A stretch of DNA of 64,000 nt from Comamonadaceae bacterium (GCA_947450675.1 CANFWI010000003.1:1-64000); one strand, 5' to 3'. Shown: positions 41,396-50,976, numbered from the stretch's first letter. Numbers and translations: made by a program. Notes: generated by a model not told the origin, from the letters alone.

Positions 41396-43141
41396 TTATT
41401 GCAGCCCGATCTGCACATTGAGCACTGCGGCCTGTCCGGCATCCACGGCTTTCAGGCAACGAGCGATGGCCGCGTTGACCTCGCTGGGCTCACTGACACA
41501 TTCCCCGTAAGCACCAAAGGCCTCTGCGACTTTTTCGAAGTGTCTGTCTGGGCCTTGAAGGCGGGCTTGGAATTCATCGGCTGCAACTGCCGCACCAGCG
41601 GGATAGACCCGCAGCACAGCTTCTTTGACAGCTTGCCAGCCACCGTTGTCGAGCACCACGGTAAAAATCGGTAATTTGTAACGCTGTGCGGTGGCGTACA
41701 CCGAGGTCGGTGTTGAAAAGTGAAAGCCGCCGTCGCCGACGATCTGAACAACCCGCACCTTGGGATTGGCCAGTTGTGCACCGAGCGCCATGCCGCCGCT
41801 GTAGCCTAAGCCGCCGCCAGCACCGCACAGCAAGGTCAACGGCTGGCTGCGCGGGATCTGATTCAATACCGCAAAGGTGTTGCGAATGGCTTCGTTGATG
41901 ACGATGTCTTGCGGCGCAATGGCCGCGCCCAGCGCTGCGCAGACATAGGCCGCTGAAATCGCGCCGGTTTGGCCATGCTCAACCGCAGCTCGCGCAATAC
42001 CGGCCTTGCGCTCGCCAGTGCTGGCAACCCAGCTGTCGATGCGCGCAGAGACTTGTTGATGAAAAGCCGCATCAGCTTTGTCACGGACAATTTTGGCCAC
42101 CTGCCGCAGCACGGCACCGCAGTCGGCTTGCACGCGCATGTCCGTGGCAAAGCCCCACATCGGGAAATCTTTTTTGATAGTGTCGACGTCGATGTGCGTC
42201 CAGCGGGTGGCGCTGTTGACATGCACAAACTTAGGCAACCATGGCACGTCGACATCCAACAGCAGCCCAAAATCTGCAACAGCAACCGCCTTGGCTGGGT
42301 CAAAGCCACCAAAGCAAGGTGAGCTGCGGTCGATGCTCATGTGGCTCGGGCTGAACTCAAACACTTGAATGCCGCACAGCAGCGCCAGATCTTCCAGCGC
42401 TGCAACGGCATCCGCCTTGCGGCCGAGGTAAGAGGTCACCGCCACCGGACTGCTGGCCGTCATGAGTTGCGCTGCAATGGCCTGCGCGCGCTCGTCGTCA
42501 ATGCCGCCAGCCTGAACCGCGCCGTAGCGCTCGCCGCTGTAGCTTTGAACTTTGTCAATCGCCACGCTTTCAGCCAGTACTTCGCGCGGCAAAGTCAGGT
42601 AGACCGGGCCTTGCGGATCGCTCTGCATCACCGAGTGGCCGCGCCGCAAAACTTCTTTGGCAACCACGCCACTGGGCAAAGAATAATCCCACTTGACATA
42701 CGGACGCACCAGGCTGACCATGTCGAAAGGGTCTTGTACAAAATGGACATAGTTGTCGCGCGAACCCGGCAGTTCCCCACGCAGGGTATAAGGTGCTTTG
42801 CCGGCTATCAGCATCACTGGCAGGCGACCCCGAAACATGTTGTGCATGCCCATAGCAGCGTTGGCAGTCCCGGCGTCAACGTGCACCATGACGGCCTGGC
42901 CGCGGCCTGTGGTCGCCGCGTAACCTGCCGCCATGTGAATCGCGACGTTCTCATGCGGACATAACAACACTGCCGGGTGCAGGCGACCTTGCTGATCCCA
43001 GCGCGCCAGTTCCTCAATGATCGACACGTGGTCGGTGCCAAGGTTGGAGAAGACATAGTCAATGCCCAGTTCCGTCAGACCTTCGAGGAAATAATGCGCA
43101 CCGCTGTGAAGAGCGGCTGTGCTGGCGCTTGGCAGTGTCAT
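41396..43141 (-). CDS. Thiamine pyrophosphate-requiring enzyme
   Basis: DYVFSNLGTDHVSIIEEL..CPHENVAIHMAAGYAATTGR; VGDGGFHFSTPTSVYATAQRYKLPIFTVVLDN. Confidence 0.9.
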   Translation of the reverse strand: MTLPSASTAALHSGAHYFLEGLTELGIDYVFSNLGTDHVSIIEELARWDQQGRLHPAVLLCPHENVAIHMAAGYAATTGRGQAVMVHVDAGTANAAMGMHNMFRGRLPVMLIAGKAPYTLRGELPGSRDNYVHFVQDPFDMVSLVRPYVKWDYSLPSGVVAKEVLRRGHSVMQSDPQGPVYLTLPREVLAESVAIDKVQSYSGERYGAVQAGGIDDERAQAIAAQLMTASSPVAVTSYLGRKADAVAALEDLALLCGIQVFEFSPSHMSIDRSSPCFGGFDPAKAVAVADFGLLLDVDVPWLPKFVHVNSATRWTHIDVDTIKKDFPMWGFATDMRVQADCGAVLRQVAKIVRDKADAAFHQQVSARIDSWVASTGERKAGIARAAVEHGQTGAISAAYVCAALGAAIAPQDIVINEAIRNTFAVLNQIPRSQPLTLLCGAGGGLGYSGGMALGAQLANPKVRVVQIVGDGGFHFSTPTSVYATAQRYKLPIFTVVLDNGGWQAVKEAVLRVYPAGAAVAADEFQARLQGPDRHFEKVAEAFGAYGECVSEPSEVNAAIARCLKAVDAGQAAVLNVQIGLQ

Positions 43142-43264
43142 ATTTTGTCTCCTATTGGTGTCGTCATCGAACACATACTTGTTTTATCGCCCATCCTAAT
43201 TAACTTCGAATTGCATGACAATAGCCAATTTTCAAGATAAACCTTTTCCAGATCGCGATGAATC

Positions 43265-44227
43265 GTGGACACTCTTTCCAACCTCAAAGCCTTTGTAACC
43301 ACGGCTGATGCTGGTAGCTTTTCAGGTGCAGCGCGGCAATTGGGGCTGGTCCCGTCGGTCATTTCAAAACGCATTGACCAGCTCGAGTGGCTGATTCGTG
43401 CGCCGCTCTTCACGCGCTCCACGCGCAAACTGACGCTGACCGACGTCGGTGAGCGCTACTTGCACACTGTGCGCCAGGTGATCGCTCAAGTCGACGATGC
43501 GCTGGTCGGCATGGCGCGCGCCAGCGGTGAGTTGGAGGGACACATCCGCGTGAAACTGCCGACTACGCTCGCCATTTTGTACCTTAGCGACATCCTCAAT
43601 GACTTTATCAAAAGTCAGCCCAGAATCAGCATGGACATCGTTTTGGCCGACCGCTCTGTGAACCCCATTGAGGAAAGTTTTGACATTGCCATTGGTGCCC
43701 TGCCCGAGCTCTACGGGCGAGTTCAGGACAAACCACTGCGATTGATGAAGCGCTACCTGTGCGCCGCACCGGCCTATTTGGAGCGCATGGGTGCGCCACA
43801 ACATCCGGCCGACTTGGCTGAGCATGACTGCCTGGTGTTTACTACCTCCGGCGTGCGCTGGGAATTTCAGAGCCCGCAGGGGCTGACCGGCATCGACGTG
43901 CGCGCCAAACTGCGTACCAACGACGGACTTGCGCTGTGTAAAGCGACGATTGCGGGCACCGGTATCGCGGTCTTGGCGGACTACATCGCAGAAAGTGCCT
44001 TGGCTTCGGGCCAATTGGTGGAAGTCATGCAGCCTTATTCTGTTTCCGGAATTTGGCTGAAAGCCTTGGTGCCGACGAGCCGGCTTGAACTCCCGCGGGT
44101 GCGCATGCTGCTGGACTGGCTGGAGCAGAAACTCCAGTCCGCCGGCCCATGGGACAAAATACGCGACTCACCCCATGCTGCCGCGCCGCAGTCAGAAGCA
44201 CTCGCCACAACGGCTACCTCTCCATGA
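43265..44227 (+). CDS. LysR-family transcriptional regulator
   Basis: TLSNLKAFVTTADAGSFSGAARQLGLVPSVISKRIDQLE. Confidence 0.93.
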   Translation: MDTLSNLKAFVTTADAGSFSGAARQLGLVPSVISKRIDQLEWLIRAPLFTRSTRKLTLTDVGERYLHTVRQVIAQVDDALVGMARASGELEGHIRVKLPTTLAILYLSDILNDFIKSQPRISMDIVLADRSVNPIEESFDIAIGALPELYGRVQDKPLRLMKRYLCAAPAYLERMGAPQHPADLAEHDCLVFTTSGVRWEFQSPQGLTGIDVRAKLRTNDGLALCKATIAGTGIAVLADYIAESALASGQLVEVMQPYSVSGIWLKALVPTSRLELPRVRMLLDWLEQKLQSAGPWDKIRDSPHAAAPQSEALATTATSP

Positions 44228-44703
44228 CCTTGTTCAACGACCTTTCGCAGCTGTACACCCGACCGGGATTTCTACTCAGACGGGCCCATCAAATTTCAGC
44301 AGCCGTGTTTGAAGACGAATGCCGTAGTTTCGCACTGACGCCAGCCCAATTTGGAGTGCTGACTGTTTTGCGCGCATCCCCGGGGCTTGACCAATCGAGC
44401 CTAGCACGCGCTCTCGGTTTTGACAAAGTGACTGTGCTGCGTGTTTTGCGCGGCTTAGAAGAGCGCGGATTGGTCAAGCGATCACTGGCACCCGAAAGTC
44501 GACGCAACATTGCGGTTGAGCTCACACCAGAGGGCGAAAAGTTCTTGAAGGAGTCGCAAAAACCGGCGGAGCGCGCTTATGAGCGGCTGATGACGCCACT
44601 GTCTGCCGAGCAACAGTTGCAGTTGGTGGCTTTGTTACAGCAGCTGACCGAAGGCCTGGAAGAGCACGCTCGGGCGTCCTTCGTGCCGGCAGATCGAACG
44701 TAG
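44224..44703 (+). CDS. MarR-family transcriptional regulator
   Basis: LTPAQFGVLTVLRASPGLDQSSLARALGFDKVTVLRVLRGLEERGLVKRS; ATGA overlap with the LysR stop. Confidence 0.92.
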   Translation: MTLFNDLSQLYTRPGFLLRRAHQISAAVFEDECRSFALTPAQFGVLTVLRASPGLDQSSLARALGFDKVTVLRVLRGLEERGLVKRSLAPESRRNIAVELTPEGEKFLKESQKPAERAYERLMTPLSAEQQLQLVALLQQLTEGLEEHARASFVPADRT

Positions 44704-44731
44704 TCCAGAGATACCACTGAATGCGAGGCCC

Positions 44732-45670
44732 ATGAATATATCCATCAAGCAGTTGCGTGCGTTCGTCACTGTCGCCGACAGCCAAAGTTTCACCAAGGCA
44801 GCCAACACGCTGTGCTTCACCCAATCAGCGCTGAGTGTGCTCGTCAAAGAGCTTGAGGATGAAGTCGGTTTTCGGCTTCTGGACAGAACAACACGTCAAG
44901 TTGTACTGTCTGATTCAGGCAGAGATTTTTATCAACTTGCGCAAAAGTTGCTGGATGAATTTCAAGCTGTTATCCGGGATACATCGGACATCGCCATGCT
45001 CCGACGCGGTGTGGTTCGTGTCGGCGCAACAGAGGCCGTTGCCTCATCTCTTGTGGTCCCAGCCATCGCCGCCTATGACCGCAGCCAACCAGGCATCAAT
45101 GTTCGACTTGTGGACACATTGGTGTCTTCCATGTTCAATGCCCTTCGCAGCGGCGAAGTCGACTTTGTCATCGGTCCGGACTCCATCCAAGACTCACAGT
45201 TCGACACTGCGCTGCACATGGAGCCGCTGTTGAGTAACCCCTTTTTAGTCTGGAGTTTGCCGAGTCACCTTTTGGCCACTGGCCAAAAGGTGACGTGGCA
45301 AGAACTGTTGCGCCACGACCTGATCATCCCCACCATGGACTTTTCAACACAGCTCATACCGTTGGTCCAACAGCATCTCGGGAAGGAAGCTGTCGACCGC
45401 GCATTGACCCTGACAACGGCTACGCGTCGTCGAGTCACGAACATCACCACGGCACTGAGCATGGTCAAGGCAGGATTAGGGGTCACGATTGCGGCCGAAT
45501 ATGTCAGTTCACTCGCAATTGCCTTTGGTCTTGAAGGCCGCCCCCTTGTCAAACCCAGCCTCAAAAGAATAGTGACTTTGTACTCCCGCCAAGGCCGGGC
45601 ACTCTCGCCAGCGGCAGAGGCTTTTGCAGAATTTTTTCGTGGCTTTTTAAAGAACAGAAAAATTTCTTAA
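44732..45670 (+). CDS. LysR-family transcriptional regulator
   Basis: ISIKQLRAFVTVADSQSFTKAANTLCFTQSALSVLVKELE. Confidence 0.93.
   Translation: MNISIKQLRAFVTVADSQSFTKAANTLCFTQSALSVLVKELEDEVGFRLLDRTTRQVVLSDSGRDFYQLAQKLLDEFQAVIRDTSDIAMLRRGVVRVGATEAVASSLVVPAIAAYDRSQPGINVRLVDTLVSSMFNALRSGEVDFVIGPDSIQDSQFDTALHMEPLLSNPFLVWSLPSHLLATGQKVTWQELLRHDLIIPTMDFSTQLIPLVQQHLGKEAVDRALTLTTATRRRVTNITTALSMVKAGLGVTIAAEYVSSLAIAFGLEGRPLVKPSLKRIVTLYSRQGRALSPAAEAFAEFFRGFLKNRKIS
45264..45294. repeat. Perfect 14-bp-arm inverted repeat inside the LysR CDS
   Basis: gtcaccttttggcc-act-ggccaaaaggtgac. Confidence 0.95.
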
Positions 45671-46626
45671 GCTGGTTTGATGTTTGTTTTTTTAACAACC
45701 TGAGACCACAACTCAGACTCAGCTTTGGTCAAAGCGAGCAGCTCTGAGGCCGTTCCAGTTTTCAACAGCATGCCTTGCTTTGCAAAACTCTCTTTGACAC
45801 TTGGTTCATTGAGAGATTCGGTCACGGCTAGTCGATATTGCTCAGCCAGCGCCAAAGATATTTTGGGCGCAGCCCAAACCGAATACCAAGCATCGGCGTG
45901 AAAATTCTTCGCCCCCTGCTCTTGAAGCGATGGAATATCAGGAAAACTGGGATGCCGCTCACGCAATGAGCCGCCAATAATTTTTAAGCGACCGGAATCA
46001 CGCTGCGCAATGGCGATCTGAATCGGCAAGAACATGGCAGGTATCAGTCCGCCCAGCAAGTCGTTAATCGCAGGGGAAGACCCTTTGTAAGCGACATGTT
46101 CAAGATTTACACCCACGGACTGTTTCAGCAACTCCATGAACAAGTGATGGTGTGTACCATTGCCCGGTGAAGCATAAAACAACCCTTGCTTGGAATTCGC
46201 CCACACACCGAACTCATGCAAATTTTTAGCCGGGATGTCTTTGTGCACGGCCAACACAAAAGAAGTCGATGCAATTTGTGTAATCGGCGTGAAGCTGTTG
46301 ATGACATCAAAGTCGATCATTTTGTAGAAAAGAGGCAATGTCACCGTTGTCGCGGGAACGATCATGAGCGTGCCTAGATCGGTTGACTTGGCCACATAAC
46401 TCATACCGATCATGCCGGACGCACCGGCTTTGTTGTCGACCACATAGTCCAAGCCCAACTTGGCTTGCATGCTCGGCCCTATCGCGCGTGCAATGGTGTC
46501 CGGCGTTGTCCCCGGTGTGAGTGGTACCACCATGCGAATCAGTTTTTGCTGCGCCCGCAAAGCGGTCATCGACAAAAACCCTGCGACTCCCGTCGCGGCC
46601 AGTAAGGTTCTGCGTCGTAATGTCAT
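45667..46626 (-). CDS. Bug-type substrate-binding protein
   Basis: IRMVVPLTPGTTPDTIARAIGPSMQ...VDNKAGASGMIGMSYVAK. Confidence 0.92.
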   Translation of the reverse strand: MTLRRRTLLAATGVAGFLSMTALRAQQKLIRMVVPLTPGTTPDTIARAIGPSMQAKLGLDYVVDNKAGASGMIGMSYVAKSTDLGTLMIVPATTVTLPLFYKMIDFDVINSFTPITQIASTSFVLAVHKDIPAKNLHEFGVWANSKQGLFYASPGNGTHHHLFMELLKQSVGVNLEHVAYKGSSPAINDLLGGLIPAMFLPIQIAIAQRDSGRLKIIGGSLRERHPSFPDIPSLQEQGAKNFHADAWYSVWAAPKISLALAEQYRLAVTESLNEPSVKESFAKQGMLLKTGTASELLALTKAESELWSQVVKKTNIKPA

Positions 46627-46668
46627 TGAATATTCACCGTGTTGAAAGTCATCGGTTTCGCAAGCTTG

Positions 46669-47409
46669 TCAACTTGCTGAAGCCAACAGTTCGGCTTTTT
46701 CTAATTCCAGTGTTTTCAACATTTTGCTACGCACCAAATTCCAGAAGCGTCCGTAGTCTTGCCAGACAACATTCGCCGCCACCTCTTTGTCGTCCATGAA
46801 GGTAATAGGCCCCTGAGTTCGACCTGCCAGCAGCTCTGCTTGGTATTGCATCCGCGCATTTTGCTCCAGATAAACACTGCGACCGACGGCCACCTGCAGG
46901 CTTTCACCAACAACAATCGCACCATGGCCACGCATCAAGGCGGCAGGATGTCCGCCAAGCGTTTTGGCCAGGGCAGCGCCGAGGTAGGTATCACGGACCA
47001 GCATGTCGGAGCCCTCCTTGGCTTCGCGAATTTCCCAATTGGGAACCCCTTGCCCGATGAACGCAGACATGTGGAAAATCGGTCTTAAAGCAGCACCCGT
47101 ACAGGAAAAGGGGATGACCGAAGGCGAGTGGTTGTGCACCACGGCCATCACTTCAGGCCGTGCCTTATAAACCTCGCCGTGAATGAATCGCTCGTTCACT
47201 GGACTGCGTCCTTGGGCATCAATCGGCTCGCTGTTCATGCCGAACTCCATCATGTCGCCTTCAGTGACCAGTTCAGGCGGAATGGAGCGTGCCATCCAAA
47301 ATCGCTCCGGATGGGTCGGCGAGCGAACGCTGACGTGGCCATAGGCGTCGATGATCCCGTGTTCGGCAAGAATTCGATAAGCGATGGCCAGATCTTGGAA
47401 AAGATTCAT
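46669..47409 (-). CDS. Class II aldolase/adducin family protein (HCOMODA decarboxylase-like)
   Basis: GHVSVRSP; HGEVYKARPEVMAVVHNHSPSVIPFS; ALMRGHGAIVVG. Confidence 0.85.
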   Translation of the reverse strand: MNLFQDLAIAYRILAEHGIIDAYGHVSVRSPTHPERFWMARSIPPELVTEGDMMEFGMNSEPIDAQGRSPVNERFIHGEVYKARPEVMAVVHNHSPSVIPFSCTGAALRPIFHMSAFIGQGVPNWEIREAKEGSDMLVRDTYLGAALAKTLGGHPAALMRGHGAIVVGESLQVAVGRSVYLEQNARMQYQAELLAGRTQGPITFMDDKEVAANVVWQDYGRFWNLVRSKMLKTLELEKAELLASAS

Positions 47410-47439
47410 GATGTGTCTCCGTTTCTGTTTTTAGATTAT

Positions 47440-48402
47440 TCAATCCGAGACGAGCTTGCCGCGCGTCACCACCTGCGCCCAAAGTTTGACCTCGCTGCGC
47501 AGCAAAGTGTCAAGTCTCTCGGGTTTTCCACCAACCGGATCCAGCCCTTGTTTGGCCATGACCTCTTTGACGTCAGGAAGTGTCAGAAGGTGGTTGACCT
47601 CTGCATTCATACGGGCGATCAAAGCCGGTGGCGTTCCAGCAGGGGCGAACACGCCGTACCACGTTTCAACGTTCATATTGCCATAACCGAGCTCAACGAG
47701 TGTCGGCACTTGCGGAAATGTCGGAACCCGTTCACGACCCATGACCGCCAGCATCCGCATCTTGCCGCCCGCGGTTAGCACGGTGGCAGTTTGCATCGAA
47801 ACCACCGTCGCTTGAACATGACCGGCCACGAGATCGTTCAAAGCACCTGCAGAGCCTTTGTAGGGCACGTGCAACATGTTGGTGTTTGTTTCCTGCTTGA
47901 ACAATTCCATCGCCAGATGCTGAATGCCACCCGCACCGGGGGATGCATAGTTGAACTTACCTGGCTGTTTTTTGATCTCTTCTACAAACTCACGCACGTT
48001 GTTGGCAGGAAATTTATTGTTGATGACCAAGGTCATTGCGCTCGTTCCGAGCAAGGAAACCGGTGCGAAGCTCTTGATAGCGTCGTAGGGCAGTTTGGGG
48101 TTGATCGCACCGAGAGTACCGTGGGATGTCGCGGCAAACAGAAATGTATAGCCATCCGGCGCGGACTTGGCAACCGCCTCGGCGCCAATAATTCCGCTAG
48201 CGCCAGCCTTGTTGTCGACCACGACCGGAACATTCCAGCGCTGCGCAATTTTCTGACCCAACAGACGGGCTAACATGTCGCCTGTCGTTCCCGGCGTGTA
48301 AGGCACTACGAACTGAATCGCTCGTGCGGGATAGTCCTGCGCCTGCACCCATGGAGACACGACGCACGCGCATACAAAACTCAGGGCTAGATAAATTTTC
48401 AC
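47440..48402 (-). CDS. Bug-type substrate-binding protein
   Basis: YPARAIQFVVPYTPGTTGDMLARLL...VDNKAGASGIIGAEAVAK. Start codon uncertain (GTG). Confidence 0.9.
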   Translation of the reverse strand: MKIYLALSFVCACVVSPWVQAQDYPARAIQFVVPYTPGTTGDMLARLLGQKIAQRWNVPVVVDNKAGASGIIGAEAVAKSAPDGYTFLFAATSHGTLGAINPKLPYDAIKSFAPVSLLGTSAMTLVINNKFPANNVREFVEEIKKQPGKFNYASPGAGGIQHLAMELFKQETNTNMLHVPYKGSAGALNDLVAGHVQATVVSMQTATVLTAGGKMRMLAVMGRERVPTFPQVPTLVELGYGNMNVETWYGVFAPAGTPPALIARMNAEVNHLLTLPDVKEVMAKQGLDPVGGKPERLDTLLRSEVKLWAQVVTRGKLVSD

Positions 48403-50018
48403 TTTGAATGTCCGGTTGCAACGGACGCAACATGCGCAGGATCTTCTGGTGACGTCTGGCCACGCCAAACAATATGCATGTCAGGGCGAAGCAGAATCAA
48501 GTCGAATCCGTAAAGCTCGCGAGCGATCTGATCGGGCACGTCCAACACCGTCAGCGGTGCACCGCTTGCGCTTATAAACGTCTCCAGTTCTGCCGTATTC
48601 GCTTGTGTGCGACCGAGCTTCAGCAAGGTGAAGCCATCAACCGGCAATCGATCCTGCAGCGCGGTGCCGTCATCCAGCCAAACATGGGGAAGACGTGCGC
48701 CCGGCCACGTACTGGGAACGTATTCACGGAACAAATGCTCCGGCCCGCCAGGAATGTCCATGATGATCGGTGAATCAACATAGCGGTAACCCATTTCGGC
48801 ACCAACCATTTCATTGGTCTTACGTTGTTCAACATCCGCGACACTGGCGAGAATTTTTCGATTTTGAAGCCCTGTCGGCGTGTTATCGGCGATGTTGGAA
48901 CGGAACATCGAGCGCCACTTACGACGCCCCATCGACGCATAACGCGAAGCCCCAATGTTGCGCTCACCCACTTGGCGACGCTCATGTTCGTAGGAATCCA
49001 GAATTTTTGGACCTCCCCATCCTTGCAGGGTCGCGGCCAGCTTCCAAGACAGGTCGAACGCATCGCCAACGCCAGTGTTCATGCCGAGTCCTCCCGTCGG
49101 AATCACAAGATGAGCCGCGTCACCGGCAATGAACACCCGCTTGTCACGGTAGCGGTCGGCCAGCAGTAAATTTTGCTTCCATGGGGAACATGACAACATT
49201 TCATACTTGACCGGAAAACCGACCACTTTCTCAAACTGTGCCTTCATCTCTTCATCCGAGTTGACGACCGAATGCAACGTCCAATGAATCGTCGAATCCT
49301 GCATGATCAAGAATGAGGCCTTGTCATCGGCGACATGGTAATGACGTCCCCTTCCAGGGCCATTCCCAACAGGGATTCGATCAAACAATTCATCGCAACG
49401 AAATAGCGCTTGGCGCAACTCCATCAGCGCACCTTCGCCGCGCAGTTTGATGCCGAGCTGCTTACGAACAGGGCTGGCGCCGCCATCGCATCCGACGACA
49501 TAAGCGGCGCGAATGGTTTCCGCATTCCCGCCGGTCTTGACGCTTGCCGTGACCCCGTGTTCATCCTGATCGAAAGCCATGAATTCGGTCCCAAAGCGCA
49601 CACTCACCGACGGCAGACTTTCGGCGATCGACTTCAGAAGCGGCTCAATCGTGTATTGCGAGATCAACTGGTAAGGCTCCAGCGGACTGCTGCCGTCGTT
49701 GGTTGCACGGCAGTCAGCCTTCGCCTCTTCGACTGACGGATAACGCAGGCGCAGCAAGGGCGGCTGATTCATGCTCAAGACGACATAAACGTCCATCGGA
49801 CAATCACCACGCAGCCCCGCTTCTCGGATAGTGTCCGCAAGCCCGATGCGCCGAAACATCTCCATCGTACGGGCATTGGCACGTTCCATTTTCGGAAGAA
49901 ACTGGGGGGCGTTCTTTTGCTCGATCAAGATGCATTTGACACCGCGTTTACCAAGGTCAATGGCCAGCGTCAGGCCGACCGGACCAGCTCCGACGATAAG
50001 AACATCCGTCTTTTTCAT
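48399..50018 (-). CDS. FAD-dependent aromatic monooxygenase (PheA/TfdB/MhpA-like)
   Basis: VLIVGAGPVGLTLAIDLGKRG; RVFIAGDAAHLVIPTGGLGMNTGVGDAFDLSWKL. Confidence 0.9.
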   Translation of the reverse strand: MKKTDVLIVGAGPVGLTLAIDLGKRGVKCILIEQKNAPQFLPKMERANARTMEMFRRIGLADTIREAGLRGDCPMDVYVVLSMNQPPLLRLRYPSVEEAKADCRATNDGSSPLEPYQLISQYTIEPLLKSIAESLPSVSVRFGTEFMAFDQDEHGVTASVKTGGNAETIRAAYVVGCDGGASPVRKQLGIKLRGEGALMELRQALFRCDELFDRIPVGNGPGRGRHYHVADDKASFLIMQDSTIHWTLHSVVNSDEEMKAQFEKVVGFPVKYEMLSCSPWKQNLLLADRYRDKRVFIAGDAAHLVIPTGGLGMNTGVGDAFDLSWKLAATLQGWGGPKILDSYEHERRQVGERNIGASRYASMGRRKWRSMFRSNIADNTPTGLQNRKILASVADVEQRKTNEMVGAEMGYRYVDSPIIMDIPGGPEHLFREYVPSTWPGARLPHVWLDDGTALQDRLPVDGFTLLKLGRTQANTAELETFISASGAPLTVLDVPDQIARELYGFDLILLRPDMHIVWRGQTSPEDPAHVASVATGHSK

Positions 50019-50243
50019 TGCTTCTATCCATTTCCTGATGACCAAATTTGCAGCCTGTGGCGGCTAAAAATTTAGAATTGAGCCCCCTTTGGCTCATCAA
50101 TCAATGAATTAAACAGGCTTGTTGGAGAAACGACAAACAAATAATTTAAATGCATTTATACGAAATACAGATAAACAAAATGTCAGAAAAGCTAAGGAAG
50201 TAGAGCGCGGCTGACGTCTGTTGATCGTCCACGGAAACCGACC

Positions 50244-50717
50244 TCAAGCGTTAGTTGCTTGCAGACCCCAGCGGGCCAGCGCCGCATCGTCGCTGACGCG
50301 GGCATCGACCCAGCGGGCACCGGCAGGCGTTTCTTCTTTTTTCCAAAAGGGCGCTTGCGTCTTCAGGTAGTCCATGAGGAACTCACAGGCCTGAAAACTC
50401 TCGCCGCGGTGCGCCGAGGTGACGGCCACCAAGACGATTTGGTCTAGCGGCTGTAGCAACCCAACGCGGTGGATCACCCGGGCCGCGAAGATGTCAAAGC
50501 GCGCCATCGCCGCATCGATCATGGCCTCAATGGCTTTTTCGGTCATGCCCGGGTAGTGCTCCAGCTCCAGCGTGGCGACCTGGTCACCCGCGTTGCGGTC
50601 ACGCACCGTGCCGACAAAACTACACACCGCACCGACGCGTTTATCGCTTGCCCGCAGCGCCGCAATTTCGGTAGAAAGATCGAAGTCTTCGGTTTGAACG
50701 GCGACCCGGGCCAACAT
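50244..50717 (-). CDS. moaE: Molybdopterin synthase catalytic subunit MoaE
   Basis: GAVCSFVGTVRDRN; HRVGLLQPLDQIVLVAVTSAHRGESFQACEFLMDYLKTQAPFWKKE. Confidence 0.95.
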   Translation of the reverse strand: MLARVAVQTEDFDLSTEIAALRASDKRVGAVCSFVGTVRDRNAGDQVATLELEHYPGMTEKAIEAMIDAAMARFDIFAARVIHRVGLLQPLDQIVLVAVTSAHRGESFQACEFLMDYLKTQAPFWKKEETPAGARWVDARVSDDAALARWGLQATNA

Positions 50718-50718
50718 C

Positions 50719-50976
50719 TCAGCCTCCGGTGACCGGTGGGAAAAAAGCCACTTCGCAGCCTTCTCGCAAAGCGGCTGACTCGTCGCTCATGCTTTGGTCT
50801 AGCGCCATGCGCACCGGTTTACCGCGGGCCAGCGCCTGCGCATGCGCCGGGCTGACGGCCAACAACTCGTTGCGCAAGTCGGCCAGCGTGGTGGCCGCGG
50901 TCTCGCGTTGCTCAGTGCCCTGCCCCAGTGCCTCACGGATGGAGGCGAAATATTTGACGGTGATTTTCATGGGCAT
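50719..50976 (-). CDS. moaD: Molybdopterin synthase sulfur carrier MoaD
   Basis: MKITVKYFASIREALG...CEVAFFPPVTGG (C-terminal GG). Confidence 0.94.
   Translation of the reverse strand: MPMKITVKYFASIREALGQGTEQRETAATTLADLRNELLAVSPAHAQALARGKPVRMALDQSMSDESAALREGCEVAFFPPVTGG

Noticed and set aside
47032-47045. 14-bp perfect palindrome ttcccaattgggaa
   Set aside because: Within the aldolase CDS with no loop and no neighbouring copies; could be chance, weaker than the 45264 repeat.
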